From: an uncultured Fodinibius sp.
GTDB taxonomy: Bacteria; Bacteroidota; Rhodothermia; Balneolales; Balneolaceae
Length of the DNA stretch: 64,000 bases
NCBI GenBank assembly: GCA_913057775.1
Contig: CAJXOG010000009.1
Span: 62,001 to 126,000, forward strand
Direction: 5' to 3'
The notes beneath the pieces were generated by a model that saw nothing but the letters and a program-made list of their open reading frames with translations, was not told where the DNA came from and did not search any database. Within the stretch, counting starts at the first letter, position 1. The number at the start of each line of letters is the position of its first letter. Of the stretch, positions 54,785 to 63,966 are shown piece by piece. A program made the position numbers and the translations under genes.

Positions 54785-55678
54785 ATGACTGATTCCCAGG
54801 TTTCGTTACGTGCCATTGGGTATATTATTTTTGGTGCGGCGATGGTAAGCTTCACATCAGTGTTGGTTGAGTTGGCTAATGTTGGACCAACGGTTTCTGC
54901 TTTTTACAGGATGCTTTTTGGCGGGATTATTCTATTGGGAATTACGATTATCAAAAGTGATCGGTTGTGGTTTGGGATTAAGAGTTTAGCCATTCCGTTT
55001 GTTTGCGCCCTTTTGTTTAGTATGGATCTTTTTTTCTGGCACCGCAGCATTAATTTTGTAGGGCCGGGATTGGCTACCATACTAGGAAATATGCAGGTAT
55101 TTTTTGTAGCCACACTAGCCGTTATTTTTCTAAAAGAAAAGCTTGGTTGGCGATTGCTGGTGGCCATTCCTTTTGCAGTTGTTGGATTATTTATGATTGT
55201 CCGAACAGGATGGGGAGAACGGGGCGGCGCTGTAGAGATGGGTGTGCTTTACGGATTACTTACGGCACTTACCTACGCACTTTATATACTTACGCTTCGG
55301 AAATCACAGTCGGCGGGCTATAAGCTCCGCTTTTCATTAATTCCCAATATGATGTGGATTAGCCTAATGTCGGCAGCTATTTTAGGACTTACGGTTGTAA
55401 TCGAACCTGGAGCTCATTTTTCCATTCCGGACCTGCAGACCTGGTCAGCTCTTATTGGACTTGGAATTGTAGGGCAGGTTCTTGGATGGGTTTTTATATC
55501 TAAAGGATTGCCGCAGGTGAATGCTTCGGTGGCAGGATTGGCATTACTGCTTCAGCCGGCACTGGCATTTGGATGGGATATTCTTTTCTTCGACCGCCCG
55601 ACAACAACGCTCGAATATGTTGGTGCAGCTATTGTATTGGCAGCTATTTATTTGGGAGCAACAAAAACGAAGAAATAA
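54785..55678 (+). CDS. EamA family (DMT) transporter
   Basis: Ten-TM drug/metabolite transporter, 297 aa, with two EamA repeats: IIFGAAMVSFTSVLVELA ... AFYRMLFGG and YGLLTALTYALYILTLRK ... LALLLQPALAFGWDILFF. ATG start. 52 bp after bshA on the same strand, possibly co-transcribed. Substrate unknown (metabolite or amino-acid export are typical). Confidence 0.9.
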   Translation: MTDSQVSLRAIGYIIFGAAMVSFTSVLVELANVGPTVSAFYRMLFGGIILLGITIIKSDRLWFGIKSLAIPFVCALLFSMDLFFWHRSINFVGPGLATILGNMQVFFVATLAVIFLKEKLGWRLLVAIPFAVVGLFMIVRTGWGERGGAVEMGVLYGLLTALTYALYILTLRKSQSAGYKLRFSLIPNMMWISLMSAAILGLTVVIEPGAHFSIPDLQTWSALIGLGIVGQVLGWVFISKGLPQVNASVAGLALLLQPALAFGWDILFFDRPTTTLEYVGAAIVLAAIYLGATKTKK

Positions 55679-55699
55679 CCATATTCTATACAAAGGTAT

Positions 55700-56497
55700 T
55701 TAGCTCTTTCTCATCTGCTTAAATTTGATGTGTGGAGCCGTTGCCCTGTTTTTATATCCGTGAATTGAAATTGCTACAAATAGTATGGCTGATACAATCA
55801 CAGCCGTAATAACAATGGGTTGATGGGTGCCCCAGTTTGCAACTGAAACAGCAGTTAAGCCCCAAATGCCGACCAAGGCAAATTCGCGCATATTTCGACT
55901 TACAATCATAAATAAGTTAATCAGCCCTGCTGCGATAATCATAATAATGGCCCATGCAGGGTCGTTCATGCCCCAGCCTTGCCAGCTGATTTTGGTTAGA
56001 TAGGCAGAGATATTTGCTATGATGGCTACGGTAATCCATCCGGAGTAAAAGCAAAACGGCCACCAGAGTAGAACAATTTTAGGAAAAGGCGCATCCCAGC
56101 GCTCCATGTTGGTATTGACGACGATCTTCATCAGCGAAGATAATAGAACGGTTATTAACAGAACGGAGAGTCCAAGGTAGTCATGAACCCAGGCGATTAG
56201 CCAAAGGCTGTTGGCAATGCAGCTACTTACAAACCACCAGCCAATTTGAAGGATAAAATCGTTGTTTTCTACCTTCTTGAAAAGTCCCCTTGCCTGATAG
56301 ATAACAAAACCCGCAAGCATAAGGTAGATTAACCCCCAGATAGAAAAAGCATAGCCGGCTGGTGTAAACAGGTTATCATAGCGGGCTGAAATGTCACCAA
56401 TTGTCTGACCATTGATTAATCCTGCTCCCGCTACATAATTAAAAATTATAGTAACGATAAGTGCTGCGATGTTAGCGATTTGCAGTGTTTTTTTCAT
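55700..56497 (-). CDS. TspO/MBR-related tryptophan-rich membrane protein
   Basis: About 265 aa from the ATG at 56497 (MKKTLQIANIAAL). Seven to eight TM helices; FTPAGYAFSIWGLIYLMLAG resembles the TspO/peripheral benzodiazepine receptor signature, and Trp are abundant (WLIAWVHDYLG, WWPFCFYSGW). It is longer than TspO proper (~160 aa), belonging to the related long-form family. Ligand unknown. Convergent with the EamA gene. Confidence 0.7.
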   Translation of the reverse strand: MKKTLQIANIAALIVTIIFNYVAGAGLINGQTIGDISARYDNLFTPAGYAFSIWGLIYLMLAGFVIYQARGLFKKVENNDFILQIGWWFVSSCIANSLWLIAWVHDYLGLSVLLITVLLSSLMKIVVNTNMERWDAPFPKIVLLWWPFCFYSGWITVAIIANISAYLTKISWQGWGMNDPAWAIIMIIAAGLINLFMIVSRNMREFALVGIWGLTAVSVANWGTHQPIVITAVIVSAILFVAISIHGYKNRATAPHIKFKQMRKS

Positions 56498-56573
56498 GAT
56501 AGTTGGCTGTATTATATAGTATACCTTGTGCACAAAAACCGATATGCTGCTTATACTGTTCCTTTAAATAAAA

Positions 56574-56606
56574 AACCCTGTCAGCGTTCTAAACGCTGAC
56601 AGGGTT
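56574..56606 (-). terminator. Strong terminator after sucC
   Basis: AACCCTGTCAGCGT pairs perfectly with ACGCTGACAGGGTT (loop TCTAA); minus strand continues TTTTATTTAAAG. 22 bp beyond the sucC stop. Confidence 0.9.
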
Positions 56607-56628
56607 AGAGTCTAAACTATTAATGTGG

Positions 56629-57843
56629 TTACGAAGCAGGTGCCAGTACTTTCGATACTTCTTCAGCTGCTTCTTTTAGAAGAACGGCAGAGATCACATT
56701 CAAATCTGAGTTGTCGATGATCTCTTTCGCTTCTTCGGCGTTTGTACCCTGTAGACGAACGATGATGGGGACATCCTCCACTTTTTCAGCAATTTCAGGA
56801 TCTTTAACTGCTTCAATAACACCGTTGGCTACACGATCACAGCGGACAATTCCACCAAAGATATTGATGAGAATTGCTTTGACATTTTTGTCTTCAAGAA
56901 TAATCCGGAAGCCGTTTTTAACAGTTTCGACATTGGCACTGCCGCCTACATCCAAAAAGTTAGCCGGTTCACCGCCGGAAAGTTTAATAATATCCATGGT
57001 AGCCATGGCAAGTCCGGCGCCGTTTACCATACAGCCGACATTTCCATCCAGCTTAATGTAACTGAGTCCATACTCGGATGCTTCTAGCTCGACTGGATTT
57101 TCTTCTGATTTATCACGCAATTCTTCAATATCAGGATGACGGAAGAGCGCGTTGTCGTCGAAAGTCATCTTGGCATCAAGGGCCATCACATCACCACTTG
57201 GCGTAAGAACAAGCGGGTTGATTTCTACCATATTGGCATCCGTTTCCAGATAGCAGTTGTACAGCGCCATGATAAACTTCACGGCTTTTTTGAAAGCATC
57301 GCCTTCCAGACCGAGTGCAAAAGCTAAGTGTCGGGCTTGATTGTGCTGCAGGTCCATGCCCGGCTCAACCCATTCCTTGACAATTTTTTCCGGGGTTTCT
57401 TCAGCAACGGTTTCAATATCCATACCGCCTTCAGTAGAAACCATGATGACGTTTTTGCTTTTTGCGCGGTCGAGCAGGATACCGAGATAAAACTCCTGTT
57501 CAATATCCACGCCGTCGGTAACATAGATACGCTGAACCTTCTGTCCTTCTTCACCGGTTTGCTTGGTAACCAGCACGTCGCCGAGCAGTGATTCGGCCGC
57601 ATCGCGAACCTCATCAATTGTTTTACAGAGAATTACGCCGCTTGCGCCGCTGCTTTTGGTTTCTCCTTTACCGCGGCCACCGGCATGAATTTGGGCCTTC
57701 ACAACAAAAAGAGATGATCCATTTTCTTTCATCTCTTCAGCTGCTTCAACTGCTTCGTCAACCGAAGTCGTTGCTACCCCGGCGGGAACGGCAACATTGT
57801 ATTCTTTTAAAAGTTCTTTCGCTTGATACTCATGAATTTTCAT
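56629..57843 (-). CDS. sucC: Succinyl-CoA synthetase beta subunit
   Basis: TCA-cycle enzyme subunit (with SucD) converting succinyl-CoA to succinate with NTP formation. 404 aa: ATP-grasp N-terminus MKIHEYQAKELLKEYNV, KAQIHAGGRGKG, EQEFYLGILLDR, EINPLVLTPSGDVMALDAK and the GCMVNGAGLAMATMD/GGSANVETV motifs. ATG start; sucD is not adjacent, so the subunits are encoded apart. Upstream 57844-58139 (296 bp) contains no gene; GGATG-CATCC around 57892 is a weak hairpin and the promoter is not identifiable. Confidence 0.97.
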   Translation of the reverse strand: MKIHEYQAKELLKEYNVAVPAGVATTSVDEAVEAAEEMKENGSSLFVVKAQIHAGGRGKGETKSSGASGVILCKTIDEVRDAAESLLGDVLVTKQTGEEGQKVQRIYVTDGVDIEQEFYLGILLDRAKSKNVIMVSTEGGMDIETVAEETPEKIVKEWVEPGMDLQHNQARHLAFALGLEGDAFKKAVKFIMALYNCYLETDANMVEINPLVLTPSGDVMALDAKMTFDDNALFRHPDIEELRDKSEENPVELEASEYGLSYIKLDGNVGCMVNGAGLAMATMDIIKLSGGEPANFLDVGGSANVETVKNGFRIILEDKNVKAILINIFGGIVRCDRVANGVIEAVKDPEIAEKVEDVPIIVRLQGTNAEEAKEIIDNSDLNVISAVLLKEAAEEVSKVLAPAS

Positions 57844-58139
57844 AACAACAATCGTATAGTTAGTAATTACCTCAGTTTAGCTCGTCAAAATAGGATGCTG
57901 TGAACATCCCGAAATACCGTATCAAAATTGAGCGATTAATATAACAAATGAATGGCAAGAATTTTAGGGCTTTGGATTTAAATCTTTTTATTGATAACAG
58001 ATCTGTACAGTTTCAGATTTTCAGGGTGATGTATTCTTTAGTAACTTTTAGGATCTGGAATCTATAAATCTTACTGTTTGCTTAGGGAAGAAATAGAAGC
58101 GAGTCAAATTTCAGGGCATTTAAACAAAACAAGATTATT

Positions 58140-59039
58140 ATGAAATATATGTATAAAGCATTTTTAGCATCGTTAATGATGATCGTCTTGCCGGTTATGA
58201 TAACTTTTGGACAGCAGATTGTTGACGAAAACGCAGAGCCCGAAATAATTACTGACGGATATGAATTTACGGAAGGTCCGCTCTGGCACGATTCGGGATA
58301 TTTGCTGTTCAGCGATATTCCGGCTAACACCGTTTATAAATGGACGCCCGATGAAGGGGCTGTTATGTATTTAAAACCCAGTGGCCATTCCAATGGGCTT
58401 GCTTTTGATCAGGAAGGGAACCTATTGCTGGCTCAGCATGATGGCCTTGTTTCACGATTATCGAAAGATAAAAAGCTTACAGTAGTTACCGACAATTATG
58501 ATGGCAAACGGCTAAACAGCCCAAACGATCTTGCGATAAAATCGGACGGTTCTATCTACTTCACGGATCCACCTTTTGGGGTTTCAGACGAAGATAAGGA
58601 GTTGGGTTTTAATGGTGTATACCGCTATTCAGACGAAAAAGGTCTGCAACTGTTGATTGATGATTTTGATCTGCCGAACGGTATTGTTTTTTCACCGGAT
58701 GAGTCCCTATTGTATATAAATGATACTCGTCATAATCATATCCGCGTGTTTGATGTAAATAAAGACGGATTGCTAGCAAATGGAAGAATATTTGCCGAAA
58801 TGGAATCGGACGCCGAAGGTGCAGCAGATGGGATGAAAGTAGATACTGACGGCAATCTTTATTCTACGGGTCCCGGCGGACTTTGGATCTTTTCGCCTGA
58901 AGGGAAAGTACTGCAACAAGTTAAAACCCCGGATAGAATTACGAATTTAGCCTGGGGTGGTTCAAATAAGTCCACTTTATTTTTAACCGCCCCTAACGCA
59001 GTTTATAGGCTAGAGACCAATAAAATGGGGATGAGATAA
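58140..59039 (+). CDS. SMP-30/gluconolactonase-like hydrolase, exported
   Basis: Six-bladed beta-propeller lactonase-type protein, 299 aa. Signal peptide to about residue 22 (VLPVMITFG-QQ). Family motifs: FTEGPLWHDSGYLLFSDI, RLNSPNDLAIKSDGSIYFTDP and LPNGIVFSPDESLLYIND, with metal ligands Glu, Asn and Asp at these positions. Predicted to open sugar lactones in the periplasm. ATG start. Convergent with the next gene with 3 bp between stops. Confidence 0.9.
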   Translation: MKYMYKAFLASLMMIVLPVMITFGQQIVDENAEPEIITDGYEFTEGPLWHDSGYLLFSDIPANTVYKWTPDEGAVMYLKPSGHSNGLAFDQEGNLLLAQHDGLVSRLSKDKKLTVVTDNYDGKRLNSPNDLAIKSDGSIYFTDPPFGVSDEDKELGFNGVYRYSDEKGLQLLIDDFDLPNGIVFSPDESLLYINDTRHNHIRVFDVNKDGLLANGRIFAEMESDAEGAADGMKVDTDGNLYSTGPGGLWIFSPEGKVLQQVKTPDRITNLAWGGSNKSTLFLTAPNAVYRLETNKMGMR

Positions 59040-59042
59040 ATA

Positions 59043-59387
59043 TTAATCTATTCGGGTGGTTCTGGTTTTTTGTCTTGCGGAATTGATATGAGGATAATGT
59101 ATAAGTCGTTTGACCCAGACTTTCTCTTGTCCTTCCGGAACTCCCACACAAGTCCAATTTGATTCAACCCTACTTTCTAGATTTGATAGATCAATTGGCT
59201 GAAGTGATAAATCGGTCAGGAAAGCATTAGCTTCGGGAATTGTTACATTTCGAGTAAAATGTACATCCAGTTGTCCCGGAACTAATTCAGCGGGGAGTGT
59301 AGGGCTAGCTGGATTTGTATCTTCGCAACCAATTAAAAAAGTAGAGAAAAGTATTAGGAAGATAGATAGCAATGTTATTCGTGTCAT
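59043..59387 (-). CDS. Predicted lipoprotein, unknown function
   Basis: 114 aa from the ATG at 59387 (MTRITLLSIFLILF); lipobox LIGC with Cys at residue 20, then EDTNPASPTLPAEL. The earlier start at 59456 adds a non-signal N-terminus. The remaining ~90 residues (VHFTRNVTIPEANAFL ...) show no family I know. Confidence 0.6.
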   Translation of the reverse strand: MTRITLLSIFLILFSTFLIGCEDTNPASPTLPAELVPGQLDVHFTRNVTIPEANAFLTDLSLQPIDLSNLESRVESNWTCVGVPEGQEKVWVKRLIHYPHINSARQKTRTTRID

Positions 59388-59507
59388 AATGCTGGACTTT
59401 TGTTTGAAGATAATATCCATTTCTTGATTGCAAAAAAGGATATTAGGCTTGAGCATCTAATATCTAAATTAAAGCCAGTTTAAAAACGTTCATTGCATCA
59501 GTTAATA

Positions 59508-60530
59508 TTATTGATATCGGTTGATTTTTAGTTTACGCAGGTTGTTTCCATCCTTATCCATTATATAAATCTCCGACTTACCACTGCGATCAGAACTAAA
59601 AACAATTTTATTGCCATCTGGGGACCACGAAGCGTAGTGATCTTTGCCGGGATGGCCCGTTAGTCGTTTTAGTTCGGAGCCGTTAGCTCTGATGGTATAA
59701 ATATCGAAGCTGCCAAAGCGATTCGAAGAAAAGACAATATGCTTGCCGTCGGGCGACCACTGGGGACCCAAATCAAAATGGTGATCGGTGGTAAGCTGTT
59801 TAGTATTTGATCCGTCGGCATCCATAACATAGATGTCGAAGTTTTCGTTACGGTTGGATGCAAATGCAATCTGATTATCATCGGGCGACCAAATGGGGTC
59901 AACCTCATAAGAATGAGGTGAGTAAGTCAGCCGGGTTTGATTGCGGCCATCGGGACGCATTTTATAGATTTCAAGATTTCCATCTCGATCCGACAGAAAA
60001 AGAATATACCGACCATCCGACGAAAAGAACGGGTATACATCAGTGTCTTCATTGTCGGTGAGCTTGCGGATGTGGTTACCTCTGTAATCGCGAAGATAAA
60101 TATCCATATCTCCATCCTCACTTGAGTGATAGACGACATTCCGGCTGTCTGGAGACCATGAAGGCATATCAACATCACGAGCCGAATTTATTGGAAAGTC
60201 CTTCTCTTGGTGGTTCTCATCTTTATATTTAAGGTCGTAATAATGCTGACGCTCGCGCTCAGAAAAATAAGCTAAACGTCTCCCATTTGGGGCCCACGAA
60301 GGGTAATAATCATTAGCGGGATGATGGCTCATATTTTGAATTTCACCACTTGCTAAATCAATCACATAAACATCAAAATTGCCATTGACGGGCGAAGCGA
60401 AGGCAATTTCGTCACCGGTAGGCGACCAGTAGGGATGGATGTTTCCTGCAGAGTCCGGTGTGGTCAGTTGGGCTAAACTATGCCCATTGATAAACAATAG
60501 TACACTTGTGAATATGAGAAAGCGTTTCAT
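59508..60530 (-). CDS. TolB-like PD40 beta-propeller protein, exported
   Basis: 340 aa. Signal peptide 1-20 (LLFINGHSLAQ). At least six PD40 repeats of the type YWSPTGDEIAFAS, WSPDSRNVVYHS, FSSDGRYILFLSDRDGNLEIY, WSPDDNQIAFASNRNENFDIYVM and WSPDGKHIVFSSNRFGSFDIY, nearly filling the protein, i.e. a complete propeller with no extra TolB N-terminal domain. Probably a periplasmic binding or scaffold protein; true TolB function unlikely without Tol/Pal neighbours. Confidence 0.85.
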   Translation of the reverse strand: MKRFLIFTSVLLFINGHSLAQLTTPDSAGNIHPYWSPTGDEIAFASPVNGNFDVYVIDLASGEIQNMSHHPANDYYPSWAPNGRRLAYFSERERQHYYDLKYKDENHQEKDFPINSARDVDMPSWSPDSRNVVYHSSEDGDMDIYLRDYRGNHIRKLTDNEDTDVYPFFSSDGRYILFLSDRDGNLEIYKMRPDGRNQTRLTYSPHSYEVDPIWSPDDNQIAFASNRNENFDIYVMDADGSNTKQLTTDHHFDLGPQWSPDGKHIVFSSNRFGSFDIYTIRANGSELKRLTGHPGKDHYASWSPDGNKIVFSSDRSGKSEIYIMDKDGNNLRKLKINRYQ

Positions 60531-60612
60531 TGCTCACCCCTTTTTTAGTAACGGTTATAATAACATTACTAAAAAAAGTTGTCTAAAGCATTAAAAGTTA
60601 TGTGCGGTACAA

Positions 60613-61164
60613 TTATCCCTTCAAGATATTAATAACTTGTCCAATATTATTGAAGGTTGAAATGTTGTGATCTCTCAGCCATTGCTTATCCTGATTGGGC
60701 TCGTGGCGTGATCGGATAAAGAAGGGGGTGATATCTAGCTCAATAGCCGGTTTCAGGTCAGTGATTTTATCTCCCGCCATATATGATCTGCTGAAATCGA
60801 TCTCATGTTTAGCTGCGGCTTTTTCGAACATACCTGTGCCGGGTTTGCGATCTTTGGGTGAATACTCTTTATGAGTATCATACTCCGGATGATATGGAGC
60901 GTAATACCAGTCATCAATATAGATATCCCTTTGTGCCAGTTTTTTATCAACCCAGCGGTGTAGATGTTGCACATCTTGTTCGGAATAACGTCTGCGAGCA
61001 ATGCCAGACTGGTTAGTAACCACAATTATTTTGTACTGATGCTCCTTCATCCAATGTAGAGCTCTAATTGCCCCATCGCACCATGCCCACTCTCCGGGTT
61101 TGTGCACATAATTATAATCCACATTTAAAGTGCCATCACGGTCAAGAAAAAAAGCTTTATTCAT
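60613..61164 (-). CDS. gmhB: HAD histidinol-phosphatase-like / heptose-bisphosphate phosphatase (GmhB-like)
   Basis: 183 aa HAD phosphatase for LPS heptose precursors by family. DxDxT motif FLDRDGTLN (Asp8, Asp10), VVTNQSGIARRRY (motif 2), DRKPGTGMFEKAA (motif 3 Lys) and MAGDKITDL (motif 4 Asp). The zinc loop of E. coli GmhB (CxH ... CxC) is replaced here by APYHPEYDTHKEYSPKDRKP, with no Cys, so a zinc-free variant. ATG start. Monocistronic as far as visible. Confidence 0.85.
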   Translation of the reverse strand: MNKAFFLDRDGTLNVDYNYVHKPGEWAWCDGAIRALHWMKEHQYKIIVVTNQSGIARRRYSEQDVQHLHRWVDKKLAQRDIYIDDWYYAPYHPEYDTHKEYSPKDRKPGTGMFEKAAAKHEIDFSRSYMAGDKITDLKPAIELDITPFFIRSRHEPNQDKQWLRDHNISTFNNIGQVINILKG

Positions 61165-61325
61165 ATCGATGCCTGTATTACAGTTAGTACAATAAAGTAA
61201 AATAAGGATTTACTGCTCTTATTCGAGATGTGATAGTAGATAAAGAGCGGAACAAACGAGTTGGGTTTGGATATGAATTAGAGGAACGAACAAAATATTG
61301 TATAAAATTTAAGATGGAGCTTATT

Positions 61326-62222
61326 ATGAAGTTGTCAAAAAATATGAAGCATAGAGTTTTACATTATTTTCAAAATATCCTCTCATTAGTGCTAATAGCA
61401 TCTTTAGCTATTTCGTGTAGTGATTTAAGTTCGAATGTTGAAACAAGCAATACCGCTGATGGAAAAGCCCATATGAAGGTAAAACTTACGGATGCCCCCG
61501 GGGATTATCAGCAGGTTAATATTGACGTGCAGGGATTGCGAATCCATTATACGCCTGCAGAAAGTGACTCGGCCGAGAGTGACACTACTGAAAGTGATCA
61601 TGATGGAGAATGGATAGACCTACCATTTGAGCCGATGAATGTAAATTTATTAGAACTCACAAATGGCGTAGATACCTTATTGGCTGAGGCCGATTTAGAA
61701 CCGGGGCACTATAAAGAGCTTCGGCTAATTCTTGGTTCTGATAACACCGTAATGGTTGACAGTACTATTAAAGACCTCAAGGTTCCGAGCGGACAACAGT
61801 CGGGCTATAAAATTAAATTCCAGACTGATCTGGAAGCGGGTGAAGAAATTGAGGTTACCGTTGATTTTGATGCCGGACGTTCGGTACATAAGGCAGGCAA
61901 TAGTGGTATGTATATCTTAAAGCCTGTTTTAAAAGCTTTTATGGAAGACGGTGAAGAAGTTGAGGTAGGATCAATTGCAGGGAGTGTAGAACCTGCAGAA
62001 GCGGCTCCTAATGTGTTTGCAATTATGGATGATGATACTGCGGCAACAACACAGACTGATGAAGATGGCGGTTTTCTGTTGCAGGGATTAGAAGATGGGC
62101 AATATGATGTAAGTTTGGAACCCACCAATGAGCAATATGCCGATACAACAATCAATGATGTGGTCGTTGAAGAAGATGAGCAAACTGATTTGGGGACTCT
62201 CACTCTGGAAGAAACCGAATAG
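61326..62222 (+). CDS. DUF4382 lipoprotein with carboxypeptidase-regulatory domain
   Basis: About 298 aa from the ATG at 61326 (MKLSKNMKHRVLHYF); signal peptide with lipobox LAISC, then SDLSS. Residues ~45-210 are a DUF4382 domain (AHMKVKLTDAPGDYQQVNID, VNLLELTNGVDTLLAEADL, YILKPVLKAFMED), followed by a CarboxypepD_reg-type module (GSIAGSVEPAEAAPNVFAI ... LLQGLEDGQYDVSL). Very acidic overall. Surface lipoprotein of unknown role. The frame upstream of 61326 is open but lacks a signal-like start. Confidence 0.85.
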   Translation: MKLSKNMKHRVLHYFQNILSLVLIASLAISCSDLSSNVETSNTADGKAHMKVKLTDAPGDYQQVNIDVQGLRIHYTPAESDSAESDTTESDHDGEWIDLPFEPMNVNLLELTNGVDTLLAEADLEPGHYKELRLILGSDNTVMVDSTIKDLKVPSGQQSGYKIKFQTDLEAGEEIEVTVDFDAGRSVHKAGNSGMYILKPVLKAFMEDGEEVEVGSIAGSVEPAEAAPNVFAIMDDDTAATTQTDEDGGFLLQGLEDGQYDVSLEPTNEQYADTTINDVVVEEDEQTDLGTLTLEETE

Positions 62223-62252
62223 AATAAGAAAGACAATTAACATTTTTATTGT

Positions 62253-62287
62253 AAGCCCGGCTGCTTGTATGTGGTCGGGCTTTTTTC
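62253..62287 (+). terminator. Terminator after the DUF4382 gene
   Basis: AAGCCCGG pairs with TCGGGCTT across a 14-nt loop, followed by TTTTCTTG; 30 bp after the stop. Confidence 0.85.
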
Positions 62288-62348
62288 TTGGATGTGTTAT
62301 TCCTTTTGTGGCTATTTAGATTCGTAGACTAGTCAAGTTGGGTCTAAA

Positions 62349-62381
62349 TTTGTCCGGCTGTTAATAACAAACTATCTTTTG
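62349..62381 (+). promoter_or_regulatory. Candidate pyrR promoter (FCB-type)
   Basis: TTTG at 62349-62352 and TATCTTTTG at 62373-62381, 20 nt apart, approximate the FCB -33 TTTG / -7 TAnnTTTG consensus with one extra base in the -7 box. Weak evidence. No PyrR-dependent attenuator hairpin was seen between here and the start. Confidence 0.3.
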
Positions 62382-62451
62382 CGTGGTATTGAGTTCGTAA
62401 TAAGCATTGACTACATTCTTTTTACTTACAAAAACAAACAAGGATCCGCGT

Positions 62452-63003
62452 TTGAATAGAATAAAAATAATGTCGGCCGAAGATTTGAATCGCACCTATC
62501 TGCGATTTGCCCATCAGTTTTTAGAGCCGCATGACGATCCCAATCAATTGGCCATTATCGGTATGCAAACCCGAGGGGTGCATATGGGGAAACGTATTTT
62601 GCAGCATATTGAGGAAAAATTTGAATATGATATCGATTTTGGAGTGCTCGATGTTACTTTCTATCGGGATGACTTTCGAACGAAGTTGAAAATGCCGCAG
62701 GTAAAAGTGACAGAAATCCCATTCGATTTGTACGATCGCGATGTAGTGCTTGTGGATGATGTGCTTTACACCGGTAGAACAGTGCGTTCTGCCATGGATG
62801 CGTTAATGGATTACGGGCGTCCGCGTAGTATCAAGTTTTGTTGTATGGTGGATCGGGGCCACCGCGAGTTACCTATCTGCGCCGATTATGTGGGTACGAA
62901 ACTCCCAACGCATATACAGGAAGAGGTGCGCGTAAAAGTTAAGGCCTTTGATGATGAAGACGCTGTTTACGTGACAGAAAATGCTGATGAGGAGGTTGAG
63001 TAG
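62452..63003 (+). CDS. pyrR: Bifunctional pyr regulator/uracil phosphoribosyltransferase PyrR
   Basis: RNA-binding regulator of pyrimidine genes with uracil phosphoribosyltransferase activity. TTG at 62452 (LNRIKIMSAEDLNRT) chosen because the residues before MSAEDL match the family's beta strand; ATG at 62470 is the alternative. PRPP loop VVLVDDVLYTGRTVRSAMDA, GMQTRGVHMGKRI and VDRGHRELPICADYVGTKLPT confirm it. ~184 aa. pyrB's ATG immediately follows its stop, so the two are translationally linked. Confidence 0.93.
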   Translation: MNRIKIMSAEDLNRTYLRFAHQFLEPHDDPNQLAIIGMQTRGVHMGKRILQHIEEKFEYDIDFGVLDVTFYRDDFRTKLKMPQVKVTEIPFDLYDRDVVLVDDVLYTGRTVRSAMDALMDYGRPRSIKFCCMVDRGHRELPICADYVGTKLPTHIQEEVRVKVKAFDDEDAVYVTENADEEVE

Positions 63004-63966
63004 ATGACTGAAGATATTGAACTACAGGATAGCGATCACGAATTTATCCACAAACATCTTCTGGGATTGGCGGACTACTCTAAAGAAGATATTTTATATG
63101 TATTAGAACAGGCTAAGTATTTCCGGGAGATTCTGGATCGCCCTGTTCCCAAAGTGCCCACACTTCGTGATAAGACAATTGTGAATCTTTTTTATGAAGA
63201 TAGCACCCGTACACGCCTATCATTCGAGCTGGCTCAAAAGCGTATGGGCGCCGATGTGGTTAACTTTTCTAAGGGAGCATCGAGCGTTAAAAAAGGAGAA
63301 TCCCTAAAAGATACTATTCGTAATATCAGTTCCATGAAGATTGATATGGTAGTAACACGTCATGAAAGTCCCGGTGTGCCCCACTTTTTAACGCGTTGTG
63401 TAGATGCAGCTATTATCAATGCAGGAGACGGCGCGCACGAACATCCTACTCAAGCCCTGCTCGATATGTTTACCATGCAGCAGGTACATTCCGATTTAAC
63501 GGATAAGAATATCGCTATTATTGGGGATATTGCACACAGCCGTGTTGTGCGATCCAATGTTATTGGATTGTTAAAGTTAGGTGCTAATGTTACGGTTTGC
63601 GGTCCAAAGACAATGATGCCGGCCTATGTTCACGAACTGGGGGCTGAGGTATCCCACAATATTGATGAGGTTCTGGGCTGGTGCGATATTGCAATGGCAC
63701 TTCGTATTCAGCTGGAGCGGCAGGAGGATGGGACCGAACTTTTCCCCAGCATCCGTGAATATCACCAGCTTTTTGGGATTACAATGAAGCATCTCGAAAA
63801 ATATCCCGACTTTACAATCATGCATCCCGGCCCGGTAAATCGCGGTGTGGAGATGGAGAGTGAAGTAGCCGACAGCGATCGATCAATTATTTTGAGCCAG
63901 GTTACGAATGGTGTAGCTGTTCGTATGGCAATCCTCTATTTACTAAGTGGCGGTTCAAGAGTGTAG
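63004..63966 (+). CDS. pyrB: Aspartate carbamoyltransferase catalytic subunit
   Basis: First committed step of pyrimidine synthesis: carbamoyl phosphate + aspartate. 320 aa: carbamoyl-phosphate loop EDSTRTRLSFE, SVKKGESLKDTIRNI (80s-loop-like Ser-Lys), HPTQALLDMFT and MHPGPVNRGVE. ATG directly after the pyrR TAG. An N-terminal 20-residue acidic extension precedes HKHLLGL. No pyrI follows in the 34 bp left in the window. Confidence 0.96.
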   Translation: MTEDIELQDSDHEFIHKHLLGLADYSKEDILYVLEQAKYFREILDRPVPKVPTLRDKTIVNLFYEDSTRTRLSFELAQKRMGADVVNFSKGASSVKKGESLKDTIRNISSMKIDMVVTRHESPGVPHFLTRCVDAAIINAGDGAHEHPTQALLDMFTMQQVHSDLTDKNIAIIGDIAHSRVVRSNVIGLLKLGANVTVCGPKTMMPAYVHELGAEVSHNIDEVLGWCDIAMALRIQLERQEDGTELFPSIREYHQLFGITMKHLEKYPDFTIMHPGPVNRGVEMESEVADSDRSIILSQVTNGVAVRMAILYLLSGGSRV

